The notes below the pieces were generated by a model. That model saw only the letters and a program-made list of their open reading frames with translations. It did not search any database and was not told where the DNA came from. From NCBI GenBank assembly GCA_012031225.1, contig JAAUTZ010000043.1:1-32318 (forward strand): DNA of 32,318 nt, given 5' to 3'. The DNA is from Chloroflexaceae bacterium. Its GTDB lineage: Bacteria; Chloroflexota; Chloroflexia; Chloroflexales; Chloroflexaceae. Positions 21,824 to 30,623 of this stretch are shown here, piece by piece; positions within the stretch are counted from its first letter, which is position 1, and each line of letters opens with the position of its first letter. The position numbers were made by a program, and so were the translations under genes.

Positions 21824-23120
21824 TTCACCCCCCGCACCGCGCCTTGTGCTGCTGCTCACGGTGGGCATCGAACGCCCCTCCGGGCGACGCTACTTCGCGC
21901 TAGCCCGCGAATTGGTGCGGCGCGGCTATCGCGTGCGGGTCCTCGCGCTGCACCCCGATCTCGCGTCGTGCCCGCGCCGCCGCTTCGTGCAGGATGGCGT
22001 AGAGGTGTGGTACGTCGGGCAGATGCACGCCCGCAAAACAGGCACGCACCCCACGCGCTTTGGGAGCCTTGCGCTGCTGCGGGTAGTAGCCGGGGCAACG
22101 TGGGGGATGCTGCGGGGCATCCTTGCCTCGCCCGCCGAGTTGTACCATTTGGGCAAACCGCAACCCATCAATGGGCTGGCGGCGGTGCTGGGCGTACTCC
22201 TGCTGCGTCGGCAACGCTTCTACGTAGATTGCGACGACGACGAAACCGCCACCAATCGCTTCACGGCAGGCTGGCAGCGGGCCGTGTTTGCCTTCTGGCA
22301 GAGCATCCTGCCGCGCCTCGCATGTGGCCTCACCGTGAACACGCGCTACCTCGAACAGCACTGGCGGCAACACAGCGCGGCCCCGATCTGCTACGTGCCC
22401 AACGGCGTTGATCCAGCCACCTTCTGCGCTCCGCCGCCGGACGTGCAGCAAGGCTTGCGGCGCGCCTTGCTGCTTGAGGGCTGCCGCGTGATTGCCTACG
22501 TGGGCACACTGGCTCTGCACAACCATCCGGTAGACCTGTTGCTGCACGCCTTTGAGCAGGTGCTGGCCGAGCAACCAACAGCACGGCTGCTGCTGATCGG
22601 GGGCGGCGAGGATTTGCCTCTGTTGCAGGCGCAGGTGCGTGCGCTAGGCTTGCAGGGGCGCGTGCTGTTCACCGGACATCTGCCCCATGCTGTCATTCCG
22701 GCTTACCTCAGCCTCGCCGAGTTGAGCGTTGACCCAGTACGTGATGATCCCGTTGCCCGCGCCCGTTCGCCGCTCAAGATCGTCGAGAGCATGGTGCTGG
22801 GTGTGCCCGTGATTACCGGCAATGTCGGGGATCGGGCGGCAATGCTGGATGATGGGCGGGCGGGCGTACTTGTCGCGCCCGGCGATGCCCGTGCACTCGC
22901 GGCGGCGATCAATACCCTGCTGAGCAACCCTACCCTGCACCGCGCCCTGCACCACGCCGCGCAGCAGCACGCCCGCCAGCACTACACATGGGTCCAGCTT
23001 GCGGCGCAGTGGGCGACGATCTACCCGCACGATCCCGCACCCGACCTCGCCCGGCCCCTAGCCCATGCCAATCATCCGTTTCCCAGTCCCCACCCTCACC
23101 CAACGGAGGCAACCCCATGA
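21798..23120 (+). CDS. GT4-family glycosyltransferase
   Basis: A 440-residue GT-B enzyme. The N-terminal domain begins LLLTVGIERPSGRRYFALAREL, the linker has YVPNGVDPATF, and the donor domain starts with IAYVGTLALHNHPVDLL. SPLKIVESMVLGVPVITGN replaces the usual EX7E loop but keeps one Glu. The Pro/His-rich C-terminal tail is variable. I use the ATG at 21798, because earlier in-frame codons lie deep inside the methyltransferase gene and the homologous part begins just after it. Its TGA overlaps the next ATG by 4 nt, so the genes are translationally coupled. Donor and acceptor are not known. Confidence 0.88.
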   Translation: MWKRPATPNSPPAPRLVLLLTVGIERPSGRRYFALARELVRRGYRVRVLALHPDLASCPRRRFVQDGVEVWYVGQMHARKTGTHPTRFGSLALLRVVAGATWGMLRGILASPAELYHLGKPQPINGLAAVLGVLLLRRQRFYVDCDDDETATNRFTAGWQRAVFAFWQSILPRLACGLTVNTRYLEQHWRQHSAAPICYVPNGVDPATFCAPPPDVQQGLRRALLLEGCRVIAYVGTLALHNHPVDLLLHAFEQVLAEQPTARLLLIGGGEDLPLLQAQVRALGLQGRVLFTGHLPHAVIPAYLSLAELSVDPVRDDPVARARSPLKIVESMVLGVPVITGNVGDRAAMLDDGRAGVLVAPGDARALAAAINTLLSNPTLHRALHHAAQQHARQHYTWVQLAAQWATIYPHDPAPDLARPLAHANHPFPSPHPHPTEATP

Positions 23121-24346
23121 TCCCAACGCTGCCCCGCTTCTGGCGGCTGATTATCCCGCCCCTGCTAGTCGGTGCAATCTTGCGCGTGCTGTGGCTGCTC
23201 ATCTGGCCCCGCCCGCTGATCTACGACGAGATGGACTATCACAACCTTGCACTGCGCCTGCTCAGTGGCGAAGGCTACGGCGTGCAGCTGTTTCCGCCCG
23301 GCTGGCCCCTCATCCTCAGCTACCTCTACCGCATCACCGTGCCCGATAGCATGATCGGGCTGGGCTTCAATGTGCTGCTTTCGCTGGTGACGCTGGTACT
23401 GATCGCCGGCCTTGCGCTACGCCTTGCCGATCACACCACCGCCGCGATCAGCGCGTGGATTGTCGCCCTGATGCCATCCTACCTTGTCGCCAATACGCTG
23501 CTGATGTATGAAGTGTGGGCCCAATTCTTGTTGGTGCTGGCGGTATGGCTGACGCTGCACCGCACCACCACAATGCACGATATGGTCGCGCTGGCGGCGA
23601 TCACTGCGTTGCTGGCACTGGTGCGCCCCTTCTGGCTGGTGCTGCCGCTCGTGCTATGGCTGGCTGCGCCGCCGCCGCATCAGCCGCGCCACAGCCTAAT
23701 CATGATGCTGATGGCCCAGACGATGGCCGTGCTGCTCGTGTTACCGTATATGGTCGTCCTCAGCCGCACCTATGGCGCGTTCGTGCCGCTCGGCTTGAAC
23801 GGCAACGTCAACTTCTGGATTGGCAACAACCCACAGGCCACCGGCACGTTTATGCCGCCGCCCTACGGCTACTGGATTACGCTGAGTGCCCAAGCCCGCG
23901 ACGCGACGCTGCTCTATCTGCAAGAGCATCCCATGCACTTTTTCAGATTGCTGCCGCTCAAGCTCTATCACCTGCTCGGCTACGAAGCCTACACGGGCGA
24001 TTGGGTCTTTTTGCAAGCGGCCCATAACGATGCCTTTGATCCGCACTTTCTCGCCACCATAGATTGGGTGCTGAACATCCCCTACTGGATCATCAGCGGC
24101 TTGGCCGGGCTGGGCCTAACCCTCGCGCTGGCCCACCGCCACACGCTGGGGCGGCTGTGGTTGCTGTTTGGCTTCAACATCGCCACCTACCTGATCTTCT
24201 TTGGCGTACCTCGCTTTCGCTGGACATTGCAATTCGTGATGATCCTGAGTGCCGCGTATGCCCTGCGCTGGCTGGTTGCGATGTGGCAGCAACGCCACCC
24301 GCCGTCGGTAGCACGGCTTGCTGCTTGGCGGAGGATGCGCCTGTAA
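23117..24346 (+). CDS. GT-C-family membrane glycosyltransferase (ArnT/PMT-like)
   Basis: A 409-residue protein with roughly ten transmembrane helices. The first loop carries LIYDEMDYHNLALRLLSGEG (Asp37, Glu38, Asp40), the acidic pair of the dolichyl-phosphate-mannose-dependent transferase superfamily. GNVNFWIGNNPQATGTFMPP forms the second external loop. These enzymes use a polyprenyl-phosphate sugar on the outer face of the membrane. The ATG at 23117 is favoured by GGAGG 7 bases upstream and a 4-nt ATGA overlap with the GT4 gene. It is the last gene of the tight operon; behind it lies an AT-rich, transposon-damaged stretch. Confidence 0.88.
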   Translation: MIPTLPRFWRLIIPPLLVGAILRVLWLLIWPRPLIYDEMDYHNLALRLLSGEGYGVQLFPPGWPLILSYLYRITVPDSMIGLGFNVLLSLVTLVLIAGLALRLADHTTAAISAWIVALMPSYLVANTLLMYEVWAQFLLVLAVWLTLHRTTTMHDMVALAAITALLALVRPFWLVLPLVLWLAAPPPHQPRHSLIMMLMAQTMAVLLVLPYMVVLSRTYGAFVPLGLNGNVNFWIGNNPQATGTFMPPPYGYWITLSAQARDATLLYLQEHPMHFFRLLPLKLYHLLGYEAYTGDWVFLQAAHNDAFDPHFLATIDWVLNIPYWIISGLAGLGLTLALAHRHTLGRLWLLFGFNIATYLIFFGVPRFRWTLQFVMILSAAYALRWLVAMWQQRHPPSVARLAAWRRMRL

Positions 24347-24390
24347 TCACTCCACCGCATTCAGGCAGAGATCATGCGACTCTTGACTTG

Positions 24391-24399
24391 TGCTATACT
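24391..24399 (+). promoter_or_regulatory. Extended -10 promoter in the gap after the GT-C gene
   Basis: TGCTATACT sits 45 nt after the stop of the GT-C gene and may drive the downstream damaged genes. The next clear start (24920) is over 500 nt away, so its present use is doubtful. Confidence 0.35.
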
Positions 24400-24527
24400 A
24401 ATAGATAATTGAAATATTCCCAAGGCCTTGTTGTACTAAAACCAAGCCCCAAGAATACGGCTCAATATTGGAGTAATGTGCAGTACATATTGGTGCAATG
24501 TGAATGGATGCAATGATCGACAATGTG

Positions 24528-24800
24528 ATGGATGCGCAATGGCACGACTATCAGTATGAACTCCGAAGCCACCTCGCCGTTGCGGTGGTCGTGAGCAGCC
24601 GCGGATGGATGAGTAGGCGATTCTGAAAGGTATTATCTGGGTTGCACGCACGGGAGTACACTGGAAAGACCTGCCCAAACACGCTCCACCGTACCAGACC
24701 TGTCATCGCCGGTTCCAAGCGTGGGTTGAGCAAGGCATTTTGAGCACATCTTCGCGTGGCTGCACCACAGAGGCAATTGCTTGGGTTTCGTGCAGTGTGC
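24528..24800 (+). pseudogene. IS5-type transposase remnant (N-terminal part)
   Basis: Pieces of a transposase of the IS5/DUF4096 type are visible in three frames. MDAQW at 24528 is the usual start. TPKPPRRCGGREQPRMDE with an in-frame TAG at about 24614 is the linker. ILKGIIWVARTGVHWKDLPK and PPYQTCHRRFQAWVEQGI (24619-24740) are clear, and EHIFAWLHH follows after another shift. At least two frameshifts and one stop make it dead. The catalytic DDE part is missing, and no terminal inverted repeats were found. It fills most of the 570-nt gap 24347-24919 and marks past insertion into the glycan region. Confidence 0.8.
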
Positions 24801-24919
24801 CTGTGTCCTGCTGTGATTACTGATTACAATGAGGTTTTTTGAGGATAGTTCGTCTGTTTGACTTTTTATGCTCTCACAACTTACTAAACGGTGTTCGTGT
24901 CGATTCGGAGTATGTCTGA

Positions 24920-25869
24920 GTGTCACTTTACAGTACTAAAGTCCACAAGATCATCTTGTTTATACGTCGCCATTTTCAGAGTGTGAATAAGACATGTGCA
25001 CGTTGGGTCATCGGGGCTATGTTCTTCACTCTTATCAACGGATATATCCTCTACCGCCTAGCTCGCGATTGGGATTCGTTACAACAGATTGCGTGGCCCA
25101 ATCTACAGTGAGTTGGTTGTTGGGTGCGGCAACGGTTCAGTTCATCGGATTGCTCATCGCAATTTCCGGGTGGCGTTATATTCTCCTCTCATTCGGGGTT
25201 CAAATTCCACTCCGGCAGCACTTCAAGATTTACACCATCTCGATCCTGACACGCCGACTACCCGGGATAGGGTTAGATATTCTAAGCCGTACCTATCTTT
25301 ACAAACAAAAAGGCTTCGCTGAAAAACAGATATCGGTCATTGCCCTCACTGAGATGGTTATCTTCGGATTGTCTGGTGCAGTCCTCACAATTCTGATCAG
25401 CTTGTTTGCAGCACGTTTTGATAATTACACGACTATACTGCTTATGCTCGCTGTACTGGTGCTGTTTGGGGTACTGATTGCCTCAAGCCCATTTCAATGG
25501 TTTCTTGTGTGGCTCAATCAAGGCAACGACACCGTTGCAATGCTTAAGTGCCACTATTTCTACAATTGGATCGCAATTAATGTTCTCACGGTCTTTCTTG
25601 GCGGATTAACTATCGCCTTTCTTGCATTTGCGCTGGGATATACATCACCCGATCTGATTCTGACGATAGTTCAAGCGTGGGCAATCACGGTCGGTGTTGG
25701 CGTGCTATTTTTCTGGGTGCCGGGAGGCAGTGTATTTGTCAATGGTGTTCTCTTGCTTGCGCTATCAACGAGTCTGACTACCACCGAAGCACTGACGCTT
25801 CTGATTCTGTTCAGGGTTTGGGTTATTCTTGCAGAAGTTCTCTGGGGAACACTCGGGTTGTTCCTCTAA
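24920..25869 (+). CDS. Flippase-like LPG-synthase-TM membrane protein, frameshifted
   Basis: About 316 residues if repaired. The first frame (GTG 24920, GGAG 9 bases upstream) gives a cationic N-terminus, one helix and RDWDSLQQIAW before a TGA at 25111. The -1 frame continues as SWLLGAATVQFIGLLIAISGW, the expected second helix, and runs to 25869. One missing C in the CCC run at about 25096-25098 would join them. RRLPGIGLDILSRTYLYKQKGF matches the loop of the UPF0104/flippase-like family seen also at 2886-4004. The DNA is AT-rich compared with its neighbours (one line has 24 G+C in 60), which suggests separate origin. It may move lipid-linked sugars. Confidence 0.75.
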
Positions 25870-25887
25870 GTCATTTGGTGATATGTT

Positions 25888-26808
25888 ATGATCGGGGGTG
25901 TAACAATTACAACGGTGATTATCCCCAATCTGCACTCGCCACATCTCGGCGATCTGCTCAGTGCGCTTGCCCAGCAGACGCGCCTGCCCGATCAGGTGAT
26001 TGTCGTCGGGCAAGATCGCTACGGCTTCGCCGCCCAACACCCGCCCTCCGCTTGGCTCCAGTGGATCAGCACGCCGCGTCCGGTATCGCCCGCACTGGCT
26101 CGCAACATCGGCATTGCCCACGCACGCGGCGATGTGCTGTGTTTCATAGACGCGGATTGCATCCCCGCCCCCGATTGGCTGGCGCAGCTGCTTGCGGAAT
26201 ACCAGCACGGGCGGCTGGTGGTGATCGGGGCGGTGGCAATTGGTGCGCCAGATGAGAGCTTTTGGCAACGCTGCGATAACATCCTTGCGCTGGGTGAGTA
26301 TCTGCAAACCGCCCCCGCCGGAGTGCGGGCATATCTCTACACGGCGAATGTTGCCCTTGCGCGTGAACTGTTCCGCACGGTGGGCTTATTCGATCTGCGC
26401 TACCAACGCGCCGCCGGCGAAGATACCGACCTCGCGTTGCGCCTGCGCCCATACACGCCCCTCTCCTTCACGCCCGCCGCACTGGTGCAACACCGCACCA
26501 ATCGCACCACAGCGCGGGCAGTCTGGCAGCATCTGTGGGGCTACGGGCAGCAGTGGTCCGCCCTCCACGATTACGGTGCTGTAGGGCTGCATCGCTCACT
26601 GTGGCAACGTCTCGCCCGCGTTGCCCCGGCGCTGGCGTGGCTGCTCGTGCCGTTGCTGGTGCTGCGCGACGTAGCGCGGCTCTACCGCCCACAGCCCGCT
26701 CTCCTGCGCCGCTACCCCCTCACCGCGCTCGCGGTCACGCTGCTGCGCGGGGCATCCTATCACGGGCAATATGCCTACTGGCACAGCCGGAGCAAGCCGC
26801 ATGCCTGA
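25888..26808 (+). CDS. GT2-family glycosyltransferase
   Basis: A 306-residue GT-A enzyme. It begins TVIIPNLHSPHLGDLLSAL, has VSPALARNIGIAHARGD before the metal-binding DxD at Asp88-Ala-Asp90 (CFIDADCIPAP), and has the catalytic acid region GEDTDLALRLR (Glu178, Asp179). The C-terminus carries a hydrophobic stretch and basic residues that may touch the membrane. It is a paralogue of the protein at 27754-28644. The DNA is GC-rich (43 of 60 in one line), unlike the preceding gene. The stop overlaps the next gene by 8 nt. Sugar and acceptor are unknown. Confidence 0.9.
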   Translation: MIGGVTITTVIIPNLHSPHLGDLLSALAQQTRLPDQVIVVGQDRYGFAAQHPPSAWLQWISTPRPVSPALARNIGIAHARGDVLCFIDADCIPAPDWLAQLLAEYQHGRLVVIGAVAIGAPDESFWQRCDNILALGEYLQTAPAGVRAYLYTANVALARELFRTVGLFDLRYQRAAGEDTDLALRLRPYTPLSFTPAALVQHRTNRTTARAVWQHLWGYGQQWSALHDYGAVGLHRSLWQRLARVAPALAWLLVPLLVLRDVARLYRPQPALLRRYPLTALAVTLLRGASYHGQYAYWHSRSKPHA

Positions 26809-27700
26809 GCCGACACCGGCCCCACTGGTCACGATTATTGTGCTGCACTGGCGCGGCGTAGATCGCACCACTGCCTGCCTGCACAGCCTTGCCACGCTGG
26901 CGTATCCCAACTACCGCGTGCTGCTCGTGGATAACGGCGCACTGCCGCACGAGATGCAGCAACTCCGCCAGACCTTTCCCGATGTACCCGTATTGCAAAC
27001 GCACCGCAATCTTGGCTTTGCGGGTGGGGTGAATGCGGCTCTGAGGCAGACCCTCGCTGGGACGAGTAGCTACGTATTGCTGCTGAACAATGATACGCTG
27101 GTTCCCGCCGATCTACTCACGCGCCTGATCGCCGTGATGCAGCAGCATCCGCAGGTCGGCATCCTCACACCCAAGCTACGCCGCGCCGATGCGCCGCACC
27201 GATTGGCTGGTTTGGGTTGCCGCGTAACGTGGTATGATGTAGTGCCAAGTGGCTGGAATACGCCGGATACGGCCGATGAGCAACAGCTGCTCTACTTCGA
27301 TGCCGTATTTGGCTCGGCAATGCTGATCTCGCGGGCGGTGCTGGCACAGGTCGGGCTATTCGATGAGCGTTTCTTCTTCTACTACGAGGATATTGACCTG
27401 TGTGTGCGGGCTAGGCAGCATGGCTTCCAGATCGCCTGTGATCCGGCGGTGAGTGTCGTGCATGCGGTGGCGGCAAGCACGCGCCGGGCGCCCGGCTTAC
27501 GGATGTTTTACATGGGGCGCAGCCGGCGACTGTTTTTCTACAAACACCAGTCATTACTCGCCCGAATCGCAATGCTTGCTACTGAACCAATTCACCTTGT
27601 ACGAGTAGCATGGGCACATTGGCGGCAGGTAGGCGATATGACTGATGCACTTGGATATGTGAGTGGTAATTTGGTCGGATTGGTGCAAACATTGCAATAG
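26801..27700 (+). CDS. GT2-family glycosyltransferase, rhamnosyltransferase-like
   Basis: A 299-residue GT-A enzyme. VTIIVLHWRGVDRTTACL opens the fold, NLGFAGGVNAAL binds the nucleotide sugar, LLLNNDTLVP holds Asp98 of the metal site, and FFFYYEDIDLCVRARQ is the acceptor and catalytic segment typical of WbbL-like rhamnosyltransferases. The start is the ATG at 26801 in an 8-nt overlap with the preceding GT2; earlier in-frame codons lie inside that gene. Base composition falls noticeably from about 27540 onward, within the last 50 codons. That may be a recombination edge. Confidence 0.9.
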   Translation: MPEPTPAPLVTIIVLHWRGVDRTTACLHSLATLAYPNYRVLLVDNGALPHEMQQLRQTFPDVPVLQTHRNLGFAGGVNAALRQTLAGTSSYVLLLNNDTLVPADLLTRLIAVMQQHPQVGILTPKLRRADAPHRLAGLGCRVTWYDVVPSGWNTPDTADEQQLLYFDAVFGSAMLISRAVLAQVGLFDERFFFYYEDIDLCVRARQHGFQIACDPAVSVVHAVAASTRRAPGLRMFYMGRSRRLFFYKHQSLLARIAMLATEPIHLVRVAWAHWRQVGDMTDALGYVSGNLVGLVQTLQ

Positions 27701-27753
27701 CTGTGCAGTAACCATCGTGTGATCTGAATACAACTACGTGTACTAGGGCAACT

Positions 27754-28644
27754 ATGAGCTTTGCGGTTGTGATACCGAATCTTCATTCGCCGCTCATTGA
27801 ACAGGTGATAATGGCACTTGAGCGGCAAACAGCAGCGCATCTCCTTGACGCGATCATTGTCGTGGGGCAAGGTTATACAGCATCATACAATCCCCCGCCA
27901 CACCTACAGGTGGTGACAACACCCACCCCGGTAAGTCCGGGAGCAGCCCGTAATATCGGGGCACGAAGCGCACAAAGCAAGTATATACTGTTCCTTGATG
28001 CTGATTGCATTCCAGCAGCGACCTTACTGGAACAACTCTGGGCAGTTCATCAACAGGGGTATGCAGTAATCGGATGTGGCATATGGCTCGAACACACCCA
28101 AACACGACGAGCATACTGGCGTGCCTGCGATAATGTGCTCGCATTTACGGCTGCACTTGCAATTCAACAAGCTGGGCACCGGCATGCGTTGACTAGTCAC
28201 GCTTTGAGCATCCAACGCACAGTATTTCGTAGTGTTGGGGGCTTTCTGGAACAGGAATATATCGGTGAGGATCTAGAGTTGAGCCACCGCTTACGCCAAA
28301 GTGGGGTGCAACTTTACTGCTTACCAGCCACGTACGTCGAGCATCAACATCAGCGCACAACAGCGCAATCTGTGTGGCTACATCTGCGTAGTTTTGGGCG
28401 TGGGCATGTTCACATCATCCGCCACTATATAGCCCCCAGACAGCTCCAGATTCGAACTATGGAGCAGATGGTGTTTCTGCTACATGCGTGGGGGTGGCTT
28501 TTGGCACTCCGGGATGTGTCTGCCCTCTACTTGCGTGTCAATCGCTTATGGCAATGGTGGTATCTTGCGCCCGGTCTCTTGTGGGGCAAGATGGGTTGGT
28601 ATTGGGGCTATGCTGAAGCAGTTGCACTTGGTCGTTCTGAATGA
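27754..28644 (+). CDS. GT2-family glycosyltransferase (paralogue of the one at 25888)
   Basis: A 296-residue GT-A enzyme with the same landmarks as its paralogue: VVIPNLHSPLIEQVIMAL at the start, VSPGAARNIGARSAQ, the DxD at Asp82-Ala-Asp84 (LDADCIPAA), and GEDLELSHRLR. The C-terminal part LLHAWGWLLALRDVSALYLR again looks membrane-near. The gene is richer in A and T, with different codon use, than the first copy, so a simple recent tandem duplication is unlikely. It may have come from another strain or lineage. A 53-nt gap separates it from the preceding GT2. Confidence 0.88.
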   Translation: MSFAVVIPNLHSPLIEQVIMALERQTAAHLLDAIIVVGQGYTASYNPPPHLQVVTTPTPVSPGAARNIGARSAQSKYILFLDADCIPAATLLEQLWAVHQQGYAVIGCGIWLEHTQTRRAYWRACDNVLAFTAALAIQQAGHRHALTSHALSIQRTVFRSVGGFLEQEYIGEDLELSHRLRQSGVQLYCLPATYVEHQHQRTTAQSVWLHLRSFGRGHVHIIRHYIAPRQLQIRTMEQMVFLLHAWGWLLALRDVSALYLRVNRLWQWWYLAPGLLWGKMGWYWGYAEAVALGRSE

Positions 28645-28666
28645 CACTGAGAGGAATATCAATGCG

Positions 28667-29389
28667 ATGATTGAAATCCGCCATCAGGTGAGCACCACCA
28701 CTACTGCCCGTGAAGCCTACGACCAGATTTACACCGAACAAACCATCGCACCACACTGGGATACCTTCTTTGCATGGTCACTTGAGCTTCTCAATCCATC
28801 TCCTCATACCACACTGTTGGATGTGTGCTGCGGGATCGGTCCTATGCTCCGTGTTGCCTCACGCTATCAAGTACAGGTGATCGGAATTGATTTTTCGCAG
28901 GTTGCCATTCGCACAGCCGCACAATATGGCACGGCATGGGTTGCCGACGCACTCCAGTTGCCCTTTGCCGACAACAGCTTCGACTATGTTACGAATCTGG
29001 GGAGCCTTGAACATCTCGAAGACATGGCGCAAGGTGTGTGCGAGATGGCACGGGTGCTCAAGCCTGATGGGTTATGCGCCATTATGGTGCCGAATCTATT
29101 TGGGCATTTCTGGACAATCTGGTATGCTGGGTTGACGGGTGACATCTTTGATGATGGACAGCCCTTACAACGCTACGCTACATCCCATTACTGGCACCAA
29201 CTCTTTGCGGCTAATGGGTTAGTCGTGCTAGATTTCTTGCCCTATGAGCTGCCTCCACCGCGCAACTTGCGTCAATGGGGCTACTATTTACGCCATCCCA
29301 AACGCTATCTGCCCAAGCTGCTGAGCAAATATTATCTTTCACCGCATCTGGCCAGTATGCTGGTTTTTCGTTGTATGAAGAAGCCCTAA
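28667..29389 (+). CDS. SAM-dependent methyltransferase, class I
   Basis: A 240-residue protein. LLDVCCGIGPMLRVA (Asp52-Gly58) is SAM motif I, VIGIDFSQVAI is strand 2, DALQLPFADNSFDYV is the UbiE-like segment, and NLGSLEHLEDMAQ is motif IV. The rest (GLCAIMVPNLFGHFWTIWYA) fits Methyltransf_11-type enzymes. GAGGA lies about 11 bases before the ATG at 28667, downstream of the GT2 stop. Together with the next gene it suggests methyl decoration of a glycan or lipid; the exact substrate is unknown. Confidence 0.87.
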   Translation: MIEIRHQVSTTTTAREAYDQIYTEQTIAPHWDTFFAWSLELLNPSPHTTLLDVCCGIGPMLRVASRYQVQVIGIDFSQVAIRTAAQYGTAWVADALQLPFADNSFDYVTNLGSLEHLEDMAQGVCEMARVLKPDGLCAIMVPNLFGHFWTIWYAGLTGDIFDDGQPLQRYATSHYWHQLFAANGLVVLDFLPYELPPPRNLRQWGYYLRHPKRYLPKLLSKYYLSPHLASMLVFRCMKKP

Positions 29390-29390
29390 T

Positions 29391-30335
29391 ATGATGACTC
29401 AACCCGATCTTCTGCTTGAGGATGTGGCATGTCCACTTTGCGGCAATCAGCACGCTAAAACCGTACTAAATGGACCTGATCATATGTTGCAACGTGGCGG
29501 AATGTTCACGCATCGGCGGTGTCACACTTGCCACCTGATCTACCAATCGCCCCGTCCAGTACCAGCGGCGTTATCGTCTATTTATCCCCCGAGCTACCAA
29601 GCCTACCAGCCGTTTAGCAGTCGTTCCCACGAGCATCGTACCGATCATATTCAACTTGCTCACTTTGTCCACCAGCAGCATCACCACCCCGGACGGCTGC
29701 TAGACGTAGGTTGCGGTGCCGGCGATTTTCTCGTAACGATGCACAGCCTTTATCCCACTTGGCAGGTCAGCGGCATTGATTTCCACCAACAGGCCGTTGT
29801 TACTGCACAGGCCCGTGGCCTCGATGTGTGGCAATGTCAGCCAGAGCAACTCGCTCCTGAGAATAGTTGGGATGCCATCACCCTATTCCATGTACTTGAA
29901 CATCTGCCCAACCCTAGCCAAGCACTCCAGCAACTCGCCCAGCGCCTAACACTCGGGGGCAAGCTCTATGTCAGTGTGCCAGTTGCCGATAGCTGGGATG
30001 CCAAGCTGTTTCGTGACTATTGGGTTGGCTGGGATCTCCCCCGCCATTTTACAGTCTTCGAACAAGCCACACTGCACCGCCTATGCCACAGTTCAAACAT
30101 ACAGATCACCCAAATCTGGTGCTACTATGATAGCTATTTCTTTCAGGAAAGCCTGCGCTGGCTGATCAACGCACAACTTTCTCGCTTCACCATCCAGCGC
30201 ATCGCGCTTGCGTTCACCTACTCACGCCTGTTGCGACTGTTGATCGCACCCTACCTTGCGCTCGCTGCACGATACCAGCGGGCTTCTGTCATAGTGCTGG
30301 CACTTGAACCTAATACTCCCCCCAATGAAAAATAA
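29391..30335 (+). CDS. SAM methyltransferase with N-terminal zinc-ribbon
   Basis: A 314-residue protein. Two CxxC pairs (Cys14/Cys17 in CPLCG and Cys44/Cys47 in CHTCH) form a zinc-binding head. A Methyltransf_23/11-type domain follows, with LLDVGCGAGDFL (Asp105-Gly111), VSGIDFHQQAV and LFHVLEHLPNPSQAL. A C-terminal region of about 90 residues has hydrophobic stretches that may associate with the membrane. This layout is common among methyltransferases of polysaccharide clusters. Its ATG is one base after the stop of the preceding methyltransferase, so the two are co-translated. Confidence 0.88.
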   Translation: MMTQPDLLLEDVACPLCGNQHAKTVLNGPDHMLQRGGMFTHRRCHTCHLIYQSPRPVPAALSSIYPPSYQAYQPFSSRSHEHRTDHIQLAHFVHQQHHHPGRLLDVGCGAGDFLVTMHSLYPTWQVSGIDFHQQAVVTAQARGLDVWQCQPEQLAPENSWDAITLFHVLEHLPNPSQALQQLAQRLTLGGKLYVSVPVADSWDAKLFRDYWVGWDLPRHFTVFEQATLHRLCHSSNIQITQIWCYYDSYFFQESLRWLINAQLSRFTIQRIALAFTYSRLLRLLIAPYLALAARYQRASVIVLALEPNTPPNEK

Positions 30336-30336
30336 A

Positions 30337-30361
30337 CGATAATACCTACGGGCTATTATCG
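30337..30361 (+). terminator. Weak terminator-like hairpin after the methyltransferase pair
   Basis: CGATAATA (30337-30344) pairs with TATTATCG (30354-30361) around a 9-nt loop directly behind the stop codon. The stem is AT-rich and no T-run follows, so it is a weak terminator at best. Confidence 0.4.
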
Positions 30362-30623
30362 CGTTATTCAAAGCCTTTATTATTGATTGGAAAGCCAAAA
30401 AAACACTAATTCTATGGATATTTCGGGGATCGCTCCTAGTACGCAATCGTTCCCCCCGATACTCTCTCAAGCTAATTCAAAGAGATGAAGCGATTACATC
30501 TTACGTAGTGTAGACAAGACAACGTGTGACCAGTATCATTGAAGATACGTACATCAGCGTGATGTATTGCCACAGTTGCTGTGTGGTTTGGTTGCACAAA
30601 GTTAACTAGTGAGGAGAGTCCAC
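30362..30623. other. AT-rich intergenic stretch without a gene
   Basis: There is no supportable coding sequence. An imperfect GC-rich inverted pair lies around 30424-30460 (CGGGGATCG and CGTTCCCCCCG). A strong ribosome-binding site GAGGAGAG at 30611-30618 serves the next gene. The promoter of that gene is not clear to me. Confidence 0.5.

Noticed and set aside
21900-22574. A 224-residue minus-strand frame inside the GT4 gene
   Set aside because: It is a shadow in GC-rich DNA; the plus strand carries the full GT4 motifs.
24383-24399. TTGACT next to TATACT as a -35/-10 pair
   Set aside because: The spacing is only 5 bases; only the extended -10 is kept.
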